Positions 34,201 through 43,632 of a stretch of DNA of 64,000 bases are shown piece by piece. Position 1 is the stretch's first letter. Every line of letters begins with the position of its first letter. The translations under genes were made by a program, and so were the position numbers. The stretch is from Symbiodinium natans (Eukaryota > Sar > Dinophyceae > Suessiales > Symbiodiniaceae), in the NCBI GenBank assembly GCA_905221605.1, contig CAJNDS010000013.1, forward strand, positions 124,001-188,000. Reading direction: 5' to 3'. Under the pieces are notes generated by a model, which was not told the DNA's origin, did not search any database, and was given only the letters and a program-made list of their open reading frames with translations.

Positions 34201-37200
34201 TCTTAGATTTGGGATTTCGGAGTTTCGTGGTTTCGGGTTCGGGGTTCAGGGGTTTCGGGGTGTAAGGGTGCAGGCAGTATCATTAACCCCTAAGCCACCC
34301 CTGTTAACGGCTGCGCTCCCTTAAGAAGCCCCATGATGCACTAACTCTGAGCCATCAGTAGCCCTGAACCCTAAACCCTAAACTCCAAACTCTAAACTCC
34401 GAACCCCACACCCGAATCCCGAAACCCTGGACCCCAAACTCGAAGAAGCCCTACTAACTCTGAGCCATCAGTTGAAGCACCTGCTCAGCAGCCTCTGGCG
34501 TCCGTGGAGGGGTCTGTGCCGCATGGCGCCTGGAACGAAAGGGAGTTTAGAGGGTTTAGGGTGTAGGGTGTAGGGTGTTTAAGGTTTAGGGTTTAGGGTT
34601 TAGGGTTTAGGGTTTAGGGTTTGAGTTTAGGGCTTCTAGGGCTGCCCAGACCCCTGGGAGGAAATCGTACCCTGCACAAACATCGGGTCATTCTTCGGAG
34701 CCCTTACTTTTTGGATCCTCCCCGGGGTCTGGGTAAGGGTGTTAAACCCAGAAACCTCATGTCCCTTAACTGCGGAGTGTTCCCTTATTCTCGAGCCTCC
34801 GGGCTTGGTTTAGGGTTTAGGGTTTGGGGCTTCGGTACTAAGAGCCCGAGAAAGCAGCAAAACCAAACCACATGAAGCCTCGCTTCAGAGCCTCAGGAAC
34901 TTCGTCCCTGCTTAACGACAGCGTGGCTTCAAGGGTTTAGGGTTCAGGTTTTGGGGTTCAGAACTTAGGCTTCTTAGGGTGCTTATAACCCAACTTCCAC
35001 CCTGCCTTTTTCAGCTCGGCGAGCCCTATCCCTTGACCCTCTAAGCCTTTTTCGTGCAAGCTCTAGATCCTATAGAACTGAAGCCTACACCCATCCTGAA
35101 CCCCAACCTTGCAAGGACACTCCCCAACTCCCGTACCTAAACCATATACACTTCGCAACCCAGAGTCACTATAAAGAAGTATTGCGCAAAAAAAGCACGT
35201 AAGCCCTAAAACACTGAAAACTGAACCTTAAACCCTAACAAGAAAAAACGCTTAGGCACTTGAGGACCCTAGGGGTATATTTCAGCATCCCCAACCCCCT
35301 TCACCCCTGAACCCTCAACCCTAAACCCTAAACCCTAATGGCCTCTGGGAGGAGGTCGAAGCTGGCTCCTCCTGCACGGCTTCTAGACCGAGGTTCTGGC
35401 GGCTGTGCGTTGCTTACCCTTTTCCCTAAAACCCTAAAACACTAAACCCTACAACCCTAAAATCCTCAAACCAAACCCTAAAACCCTAAACCCTACAACC
35501 CTAAAACACTAAACCCTACAACCCTAAAATCCTCAAACCAAACCCTGAAACCCCTAAACCCTAAAACCCGAAACCCTGAGGGTCCAAGGATCAGGGCGTG
35601 CCCTAAACCCTAAACCCCAAACCCCAAAGCCAACAAGCCCTAAACCCTAAACCCTAAACCCTAAACCCAAAACCCTAAACCCTAAACCCTAAACCCTGAA
35701 CCCTGAACCCTGTACAAACTCAACCCTGCACCTTGAGAGCTTCGGGACTCCACCCAATGGTCTGCACTATGGTGAACCCACCGCTAAACCCAAGAAGCCC
35801 TAAACCCTAAACCCTAAACCCTAAACCCTAAACCCCCCAAACGCAAACCCCAAAGCCCAAACCCTAGCTGGGTCTCGCTTGGAATTTCGGAGTGGGCTCT
35901 CCGAAGTACCTGCCTTGAACCCCAAGCCCTTCTTACTCAGTCCCCTGAGCCCTAAGCCCTAAGCCCTAAGCCCTAAGCCCTAAGCCCTAAGCCCTAAGCC
36001 CTAAACCCTAGCCCTAAACCCTAAACCCTAAACCCTAAACCCTAAACCCTAAACCCTAAACCCTAAACCCTAAACCTTAAACCCTGAAGGCAAGCCTCTG
36101 TAGCCGAGTCAGACAGCGAGAGGTCGACCAGGGAAGAGCCCTGGTTTTAGGGTTGAGGTTGTTTGGGGCTTAGGTCGGGTTTAGGGTTTAGGGTTTAGGG
36201 TTTAGGGTTTAGGGTTTAGGGTTTAGGGTTTAGGGTCTAGGGTTAGGGTTTAGGGTTTAGGGTTTAGGGTTTAGGGTTTAGGGTTTGGGGTTTGGGGTTT
36301 AGGGTTTAGGGTATAGGGTTTGGGGTTTGGGGTTTGGGGTTTAGGATGGTTTAGGGTTTCGTGGTTTGGGATTTTGTGGACCGTTTAGGGTTTAGGGTTG
36401 AGGCTGTTGAGGCTTCGGTTTCTAGGGTTTCGGGTTTTAGGGCTTTTGGGCTTTCAGGTCTTAGCCGTTAAGGGTTTAAGAGGTTTAAGTCTTTATGACG
36501 TTCAAGGCTTTGCCGTTTTCGGGCTTTTTTACTTTTCAGGTCTATACGTACACAAACAGAAAAAAAGGGCGGTTGGGGTTTAGGGTTTAGGCTTTAGGGT
36601 GTAGGCTGCGCTTAAAGTTTAAAGCTTGCTTTTCCGGGCGCAGGGTCTCGAGAATTTTGTAGGGTCATCCGTTTCGGGGCTAACCCAAGTCTCCGACAAC
36701 GACATCCCCCAATATTATGGCTCCTGGGCAACCCTAAACCCTCAACCCTCAACCCTAGACCCCAAACCCTAAACCTCACTCCAAAGCTCCATTTCGTTCA
36801 CCTTCGGGTTTTTCCAGGAGCCACAATCCGCAGGCGAAGCCCTAACGAGGCCCCCTGCCTTGATCTACTACTTGCTTATAGGGTTGAGGGTTTAGGGTTG
36901 AGGGTTTGGGGTTTAGGGTTTAGAGAACCTCCAAAAAAGCGAGTCATAATCATTATTTTATTGCTCTTACAAGGAAGAATGTTTTGTGTGTTTTTGGGGT
37001 GGTTCTTAGTAGCCAAGCTGGCCCGTCCTTAATTGAATTGTACACCTTGATCTATACCAGGATACCAGGGGGTCCTTCATAAAAAACACAGATCCAAAAG
37101 CCCCGAGTGTGCTGGAGCTGTTGCTAGAGGAGAGGGGGGGGGGGGGGACTTTTCTTTGCAAGGTCTTGGAGGCGGTGTTGAGGCTTTAAGAGGTTTTGGG

Positions 37201-40200
37201 TTCCAGGGCTGAAGGTTCAGCTGCCCTAAACCCTAAACCCTAAACCCTAAACCCTAAACCCTAAACCCTAAACCCTATATCCCAACAAAACCGAACATCA
37301 GCGGGATGCGGAGTGCCTCCTCGGTTGCATTGTGGTCGGCCAATCCCTGTGGGCAGTGTGATGGCTTTCTTTGAAGGGCTCAGGCTTAAGGGTTTAGGGG
37401 TGTAGGGTGTTTGGTTTTTGGGGTTTTGGGGTTTAGGGGTGCAGGGTTTAGGGCTTCAGTCAGCACGAACCCTCAGGTAAACACTCTCCACCTTCTTCTT
37501 GGGGGAGTCTCCACGATCTCAGTGCAATCCAGCGATGCGCAGCCATGTGCGCACCATCGCCTGTCTTCAAGAGTATTGGCCTTGTCTATGACTATGAGGC
37601 CTCTCTAGACACCCTAAACCAACCCCAAAACCTAAACCCTAAACCCCAAAAGCCCTCAACCCGGCCCCAAACAGCAATACGGGCTAAGGCCAAGCCAATT
37701 TCCTTACACCACCATTCCTAAGGATTTGGGCTTAGGGCTTAGGGTTGAGGGTTTACCCTCAGGGTCCATGTACCTCATTATTATATACCTGGGCCCTAAA
37801 GTCCTTGTATAGGAGGTACTTTAAGGCCCAAGTATATAATAATTAGGTACATGGACCCTTAGGGTTAAGTAGGGTTTTGGGTCCAGGGTTGAATGGCTCA
37901 AGCCCTCGAGTCCACGGCTCGCTTGAGGCTTAGGGCGCTAAGGGCTTTCGGAGCTTGCGGCAAGAGCGCAACCCTGAAGCCCTAAACCCTAAACCCTAAA
38001 CCCTAAACCTTAAACCCTAAACCCTAAACCCTAAACCCTGAAGCCCGAAAAACAAAATGCTTGAGCCCTAAACCTGAGCCCTCAGCGCTTTAGCCCCATG
38101 ACCCCAAACGCTATAAACCCTAAAACCTAAACCGCCCAAACCTTTCAACACGCAGGTTGGGATGTTACCCCTTGGACCCCTTATACTAACAGCCCTTAAA
38201 AGGGATGATAGTACCATTATAATCCCTATTAAGGACTGTTAGTATAAGGTGGAACATCCCAACCCTTAGGCCCCAAACCCCCCAAAAAAACCCTGCCATC
38301 TCCTGGCCCGCTATACCAGCGCCGCCGCTGGGTCCTGGGAAGAGTGGCGGTCGGAAAAAATCGCGTCGTATTCTTACCCTAAACCCTAAACTCTAAACCC
38401 TTAGGCCCCTATGCTATGGTCTCTAGCGCTCGCTTGGGGCTTTGGGGGCCAGGAATCCTTTTCCCGAGGCTCGGAAGCACCTGCGAAGACTCTGAGCCTT
38501 CTACAAGCCCTGCTCCTCCGTTTCGGGTTTAGGGTTTAGGGGTTAGGGTAACCTTCTAAACCCGCACTTCTCAAGAGATCCCATAGTGGAGAAGGGTCGC
38601 AGCCGGTGCTTCCATCCGCCCCGCTGTGTCACCATGGGCTGGGGCTTATGGCAAAGAAGATGCCAGGGTTGATACTCAACGTAGAGTGCGGCAACTATAT
38701 CCCCAAAAGCCCGGTTTAGGGTTTAGGGTTTAGGGTTTATGGCTTAGGGCTTCGGGCTTCGGGCTTAGGCGTTAGGGTTTGGGTGGTTTTAGGGTACTCA
38801 GGGTTTGAGCGGGTTTGGGTTCGTCGGGGTTGTAGGGAATGTAGGGCTTAGATTAGGGGGCTTAAGGCTTTGTGGGGGTGGTTGGTCTTTAAGGGCTTTG
38901 GGTTAGTAGATTTTGTGCTGATTCGGGTTGAAGGGGCTTGGGGTTTGTAGGCCCCGAGCCTTTAGAAAAAGTTTCATGAAGACTAGAGACCAGAACAAAG
39001 GGTGGTAAGTCTGAGGAAGCAACAGGGAACCCTTGTGGGTTCTTGCCGGGGGGGGGGGGAAACCTGTAAAACCCTAACCCTTCAAGCCCAAAACCCAAAA
39101 TCCTAAACCCAAATGTACCACTCGGGTAGTTAGTCTTAATGAGTGGCCGGTCAGGGAGGGGGCTGTGCTCAAGAATCGCCTTTAAACAGAGCCAGTGTCC
39201 AAATCCCACAGCACTTGAAAAAAAACACCAAACAACCCAAAAACCTAAACCCTAAACCCGGAACCCTGGGGCTCACGCGCATGAGGGCCCTTAGGGCTTC
39301 GGCGGCTGCTGGCGGGGCCATGGCGGAAGACGGGCTCCATGGGCAAGCTTCTTGTGAGTTCTTAGGGTTAGGGTTTAGGGTTTAGGGTTTAGGGTTCAGG
39401 GTTCAGGGTTCAGGGTTCAGGGTTCAGGGTTCAGGGTTCAGGGTTCAGGGTTCAGGGTTCAGGGTTGGTTTAGGGTTGGTTTAGGGTTTAGGGTTTAGGG
39501 TTCAGGGTTTCGGGTTTAGGGCTGGTAGGGCTGTTAGGGCTCTTAGGGTTCTTAGTTCCTGGTGTTAGGGTTGAAGGTTTTAGGGGTAGGATTCAAGCTT
39601 TCGTGGGGTTCGCTGCGGCATCTTGACCCATGGCAGGTTCAGATGCATGTCATGACTGGGCCTGGGGAGACTTGAGACGCCTGAGCCTAATGCTCACATG
39701 AAGGCATCCTGACATATGCATCTCTGTGCGAGGTGTTCGCCTGCTGCGGTGGCAGTGCATGATTGCATCATCAAGCACTGAAGTTGAAAGACACAATTAC
39801 TAGGTTGCCCAGTATCCTAGGTTAAAAAAGGGTGCCCTTTTTTGCTTAAAGAGGCTTTATAAGGGAGCCTAAATCCCCTAAAAAGGGAATAAGGGCACTA
39901 CCGGGCACCCTAGCAATTAGGGAATAGGGCAGTTGGCTCAAAGAACTGGGACAGTGAGTCTTGATCCTTGGGGGGGGTACCTTTTTGAAATGACCCCTAT
40001 GAAAGCACCCTGAAGCTAAAACCCTAAAACCCTAAAACCCTGAAACCCTGAAACCCTAAAACCCTAAACCCCTAAAACCCTAAAACCCTAAAACCCTAAA
40101 ACCCTAAAGCCCTAAAACCCTAAAACCTAAATCCCAAACCCTAAACCCTGCACCCTAGATGCCGTCCTTAGCGCGCCTAGAACCCTGCAGAGTGCAATGG

Positions 40201-40399
40201 GCCGTACTTTTACCCACTTTGAACCTTACTGGGGCTTAGGGGTTCAGGGTTTAGGGTAAAAACCCAAAACCCTAACCCTACTAAACCCTAAACCCTAAAT
40301 TACGTTTGGGGCTTATAGGGTCTGCGCCGCCTGGTGGATGGGGGTGGCGTCTTGGCCGCCGCTGGCGCCTGCTTCGCCGCGATGCGTGCCGTGCCGGGC
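25504..40399 (-). CDS. Gene C: 30-exon coiled-coil protein, partial model
   Basis: Exons: 40326-40399, 39277-39347, 38562-38623, 38292-38334, 37297-37346, 36802-36841, 36083-36140, 35869-35909, 35343-35371, 34481-34529, 33241-33323, 32411-32480, 31915-31936, 31501-31558, 30657-30730, 30045-30100, 29564-29625, 29141-29181, 28972-29009, 28814-28853, 28652-28702, 28441-28572, 28221-28282, 27765-27850, 27507-27536, 27138-27177, 26998-27045, 26552-26628, 25853-25923, 25504-25544. They sum to 1699 nt; after one carried base this is exactly 566 codons in one phase without a stop. Every acceptor is AG; donors are 22 GT, 5 GC (40326, 35869, 35343, 30045, 26998) and 3 GA (33241, 31915, 27507). Coiled-coil sequence is obvious in 33323-31501 (RELQQKRAELRAMETRLGKR; TEEERLQRQLLARM) and 27045-26552 (LEESIRKEQDEHQ, AKLEALRADHRVEKRRGK). 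Proline-rich linkers lie between. No family recognised; neither terminus found. Confidence 0.65.
27046..27137 (-). other. Minimal telomere-repeat intron of gene C
   Basis: A 92-nt intron between exons 27138-27177 and 26998-27045. In the sense strand it starts GTCCCTAAACC, consists of about ten CCCTAAA units with one variant, and ends CCTCCTGCGTAG. It shows that a heptamer array with short unique ends can be a whole intron. Confidence 0.6.
28703..28813 (-). other. Intron of gene C formed by an introner-like element
   Basis: This 111-nt intron separates exon 28814-28853 (TKHIVNSDLVRNL) from 28652-28702 (ATRACQATQLSQASQEQ). Its sense-strand ends, CTTG^GTAGCGCAGTG and CTGGGCACCCAAG^CA, are the terminal inverted repeats of element family B2, so the repeat supplies both GT and AG. 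No telomere array is present in it. Confidence 0.6.
30744..30850 (+). repeat. Telomere-type array (TTTAGGG)n
   Basis: About fourteen units in the intron upstream of exon 30657-30730. Confidence 0.9.
35944..36080 (-). repeat. Array switching from CCCTAAG to CCCTAAA
   Basis: About eight CCCTAAG units (to 36002) followed by about ten CCCTAAA units up to exon 36083-36140. Confidence 0.9.
36176..36345 (+). repeat. Telomere-type array
   Basis: Over twenty TTTAGGG/TTTGGGG units. With 35944-36080 it encloses exon 36083-36140 in opposite orientation. Confidence 0.9.
37755..37866. repeat. Hairpin element family C
   Basis: Near-perfect inverted repeat: GGTCCATGTACCT ... TTGGGCC centre ... AGGTACATGGACC. 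Related copies at 17544-17638 and 56955-57072, all with a GGGCCxTAAAG core. Confidence 0.75.
38157..38262. repeat. Hairpin element family D
   Basis: TTGGGATGTTACCCC and GGTGGAACATCCCAA ends, AAGGACTGTTAGTAT shared with 48-148. Confidence 0.7.
39800..39913. repeat. Introner-like element family B1
   Basis: CTAGGTTGCCCAGTATCCTAGG to CCGGGCACCCTAG; same internal blocks as the other copies. Confidence 0.7.
40017..40150 (-). repeat. 8-bp variant array (CCCTAAAA)n
   Basis: About a dozen 8-bp units, a unit-length change relative to the 7-bp repeat. Confidence 0.85.
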
Positions 40400-41697
40400 C
40401 TCTAATTCAGTTTATGGATTCCGGTTTAGGGTTTAGGGTGTAGGGTTTAGGACTGAGGGTTTAGGGCTGAGGGCTTTAGGGTTTAGGGCTGAGGGCGTTG
40501 AAGGTCTGGGGCTTGCAGCAGGGCCTAAACCCTGAACCTTAAACCCTTTGGCCTTTGCAAGGTCTCTTCAATCAAATGACCTGTGAGCAACAGCCTCGGT
40601 GCACTAGACGGAGTCCTCTGAATCACAAAGAGCACACGCAGTCTCTTTCAAAACCTTAAGCCCTAAAACCTAAACCCCTACAATTCAACAGCTTGGGTAA
40701 GCTTGTCTGAACCTTCTTTCAGCAAGCCGTGCCATAAACGGTTTGGGCAAGGGGCTTAGCACTCAGGGCACAATCAGTCACGAACTGTAAGTCTCAGAGC
40801 ATGCAGGAAAGCGTGGGGTTTAGGGTTGAGGGTTTAGGGGAGCAGCAGTGACAGCAAAGCATGCACCCCAAGCGCGGGACCCCAAGCCCTCGAGCCCAGA
40901 CCGTTGAACCCTTAGGCACGACCTGAAACCTCCTCACCTCACACACGTAAACCCTCAAACTTAAGCCCTCATTGCACTCTACACCCTTAAAACTAAAGCC
41001 TCCCTATACACCCCAAGCCTTTGAGCACTTAAACCCTTCAACCCCTGTCTAGGGGCCGTTAGATGGTCCATCCGAACCCTTGAAAGGGACCATTGTAACG
41101 GCCCCTAAACCCTAAACCCTAAACCCTAAACCCTAAACCCCAAACCCTAAACCCTAAACCCTAACGACCCTGGAACTACTCTAAGCCTTCAAGACCTAAG
41201 CCTGTCAAGCCCTTTAACCTCCTAAATCCTGCAAGCCTTAGACCCTTCACAATAAGACCCTAAACCCTAAAAAAAAGTCATGGGTGCTTGGAGCCTTAAA
41301 CCCCTTATTGAACCCTTCAGCCCCCTTCCCAAAAAGCCGAAGTTCAAGCGCTGAAGCCTTTAAGCCTCCAAAGGTTTAGGGTTTCGGGTTTAGGGTTCAG
41401 GGTTTAGGGTTCAGGGTTTAGGGTTTAGGGTTTAGGGTTTAGGGTTTAGGGTTTAGGGTTTAGGGTGTCCGAAGCCCCCGAGTCCGCAGAGCCTGAAACC
41501 CTTAAACCCTCAAACCCCTCCATGAGGTCCTGGTAGAGGGGACAAGAATCTAGGGTTTAGGGTTTAGGGCTAGGGTTTAGGGTTAGGGGTGTTTAGGGTT
41601 TAGGGTTTAGGGTTTAGGGATGTTTAGGGTCTAGGGTTTGTGATTCTACTGGACAAAAATCGGAGGTTTCGGGGTTTTCGGGTTCTTGGCGCCATAC

Positions 41698-42474
41698 CAA
41701 GCGGTCTGAGGTCCCCAGCGTCGCGACCGGCCAAGCACGAATCACCTGATCGTGTTCTGGTTTATTAGTGGGTTTAGGGTTTAGGGTTTAGGGTTTAGGG
41801 TTTAGGGTTTAGGGTTTAGGGTCGCCCAGTTACCATATCAGAGTAAGGGTACCCTTTTTGGGGTTGGCCATTTTACCAAGGGAACCTTGAACCCAAAAAA
41901 GAGGCGAAAGGGTACCACCGGGCTACCAAGGTTTTCACTTGGGCTTAGGACTTCCCGAATCGGATCTAGGGCTTGGGGTATGCGGCTTTGGCGTGTAGGG
42001 CTACAGATGCCCGAAACCCTAAACCCTAAACCCTAAACCCTAAACCCTGAACCCTGAACCCTAAACCGCAGGAGATGGCTCTTGATGGTTTTGAGTTCTT
42101 CTGCTGGCCACTAAAGCCCTGAAACCCTAAAACCCTAAACCCCAAATATGATCCTCTTAAACCCAAAAGGGGAAATGCGCAAAATGTCCCTAAACCCATA
42201 AGCCCTAAACCCTAAACCAAGGGCCCTACCTGGAACCCTAAACAACTGGACCCTAGAGTAACCTAGGAATGCAAAGGGTGCCCTTTCTGGTTTAGGGGGG
42301 GCGTATAAAGGGAGCCTAAACCCTAAAGCAAGGGAATAAGGGCCTACTCTGGGTCCTAGTTGCCCTAAACCCTAAACCCTAAATCCTAAAGCCTAAACCC
42401 TAAACCCTAAACCCTAAACCCTAAGCAACAGCGCCTGTAGGGGGCGAGGCGATGTGCCGCAGGCAGAGGCGCGC
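41698..42474 (-). CDS. Three phase-linked exons, unknown protein
   Basis: Exons 42435-42474 (ARLCLRHIASPPT, GC donor), 41927-41965 (PIREVLSPSENL, donor GTAGCC inside a B2 element) and 41698-41745 (DSCLAGRDAGDLRPL, donor GTATGG) keep one frame. They are probably the upstream part of gene C; the stretch 40400-41697 between them holds telomere-like arrays and no exon I could place with confidence. Confidence 0.5.
41826..41926. repeat. Introner-like element family B2
   Basis: GCCCAGTTACC at the left, CCGGGCTACCAAG at the right, same block order as 28703-28813. It supplies the GTAGCC donor of exon 41927-41965; its other end runs into a telomere array. Confidence 0.65.
42253..42359. repeat. Introner-like element family B1, diverged
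   Basis: Keeps AACCTAGGAAT, AAAGGGTGCCC, AGGGAATAAGGGC and GGGTCCTAG blocks. Confidence 0.6.
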
Positions 42475-43072
42475 CTAGAGCAGAGTCTTTATTGGGTGGA
42501 GGGGTTTAAGGGGGCTTTGGGGGTTTTAAGGGGTTGTAAGGGGTCTTGAGTCTTTATTGCGGGGGCGGGGGTGGAGGGTTTTTAAGGGGTTGTAAGGGGG
42601 TTTGTAAGGGGTTTTTGAAGGGTTTTTTAGGGGTTGTAAGGGGTTGTAAGGGGTTGTAAGGGGTTGTAAGGGGTTTTAAGGGGTTTAGGGTTTGGAGTTT
42701 TCATATTTTCTGTGTTGTTGAGGGCTTTAAGGGTTTAGGGTTTAAGGGTTTTTCTAGAAGCGCAGTGCTTGCAGAAAGCCCCCTGGCGAGACTGCGGGTC
42801 GTGGTTAGGGTTTAAGGTTGAGGGGTTGTAGGGGTTTAGGGGCTTAGGGGTTTAATGGGTTGGGGGTTTAGAGGTTTCATGGTTTAGGGGTTTATGGGTT
42901 TAAGGCTTTAGGGGTTTTAGGGGCTCAGGATGTTTAAGGGCTTTGCCGGGCACCTTCCCCCCCTCCGCCCCCGCCCTCGTGAGGGTTGAGGAGTTTCAGG
43001 GTTTAAGGGTATTGAGGGTTTTGAGGGCTTATGGGGTTTGAAGGGCTCTAGCGTTTCTGAGGTTTACGGGGC

Positions 43073-43115
43073 CCTCAGCAATTCGGCTGTTCGGAGGTTG
43101 GCGGCTTGCCTCGGC
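43073..43115 (-). CDS. Candidate exon just upstream of the copia insertion
   Basis: After a CCTTCAG acceptor the minus strand reads AEASRQPPNSRIAE and ends at a GC donor (GAGG^GCCCCG). A weaker candidate is at about 42755-42782. It shows that host exons lie on both sides of the transposon. Confidence 0.4.
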
Positions 43116-43339
43116 CTGAAGGTTTGTTTCAGGAGCGGGCGTAGGGTTGAGCCTTCTAATGAAATACTGTAGTTCAGGTCTACATGGCTCAACTAAGGGG
43201 GTGTCAGCGTTTGCTGTTCGAGGCTTGCGAGAGGGATTAGTGCTTGATTACTTGATGCGATGTCGGTGTTTAGGGGTCTAGGCAATAGCATAACCCTCAA
43301 CCCTAAAAGTACCCTTTAAAGTTGAGGGTTTTGGTGTAG

Positions 43340-43344
43340 GATTC
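43340..43344. repeat. Target site duplication, left copy (GATTC)
   Basis: GATTC precedes the TG of the 5' LTR and recurs right after the CA of the 3' LTR at 52890-52894. Five bases is the usual copia duplication length. Confidence 0.85.
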
Positions 43345-43632
43345 TGATGAAGTGAGATTCAGCTGACAGCAAGCTCACCCATGTCCGAGGCCGTTTGAAG
43401 GGCCCAACATGCAGAAAGCCGAACGTGCCAAGCCCATGAAAGCCATGAAGGCCATGAAGGCGATGAAGGCATGAAAAGGCGAAGCTGCATAACAACTCGC
43501 AATGTATAGCAGGCATAGTTACAGTGACATGTGCTCCTGAGAAAAGACTTGTCGCGACTCGTGTCGCATTCGTTGTGCCATGGCCCTGCAATCCTCCGAT
43601 GACATTCATAACCTCCGGCCCCCAACCGGACA
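43345..43632 (+). repeat. 5' LTR
   Basis: Begins TGATGAAGTG and ends CCAACCGGACA. It is identical to the 3' LTR except for T versus C in the AGGCATAGT/CTACAG segment. It contains a row of ATGAAGGCC-type units (about 43436-43474), two short upstream ORFs, and the ATG (43580) of the long Gag frame. Confidence 0.92.
43409..43474 (+). CDS. Upstream ORF in the LTR with MKA repeats
   Basis: ATG to TGA, 21 residues ending in four MKA units. A second tiny ORF (MSEAV) occupies 43381-43398. Both precede the Gag ATG and would lie in the leader if transcription starts before them; translation is unproven. Confidence 0.3.
   Translation: MQKAERAKPMKAMKAMKAMKA

Larger units (their letters stand above)
42475..43344. 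other. Degenerate repeat stretch before the transposon
   Basis: Mostly TTTAGGG-like variants, including a run of TTGTAAGGGG units at about 42580-42680. Apart from the exon at 43073-43115 and a weak one near 42755-42782 I see no gene. Confidence 0.5.

Noticed and set aside
43316-43609. Minus-strand ORFs across the LTRs (43316-43609 and 52585-52968)
   Set aside because: Shadows of the LTR sequence; identical in both copies because the LTRs are.
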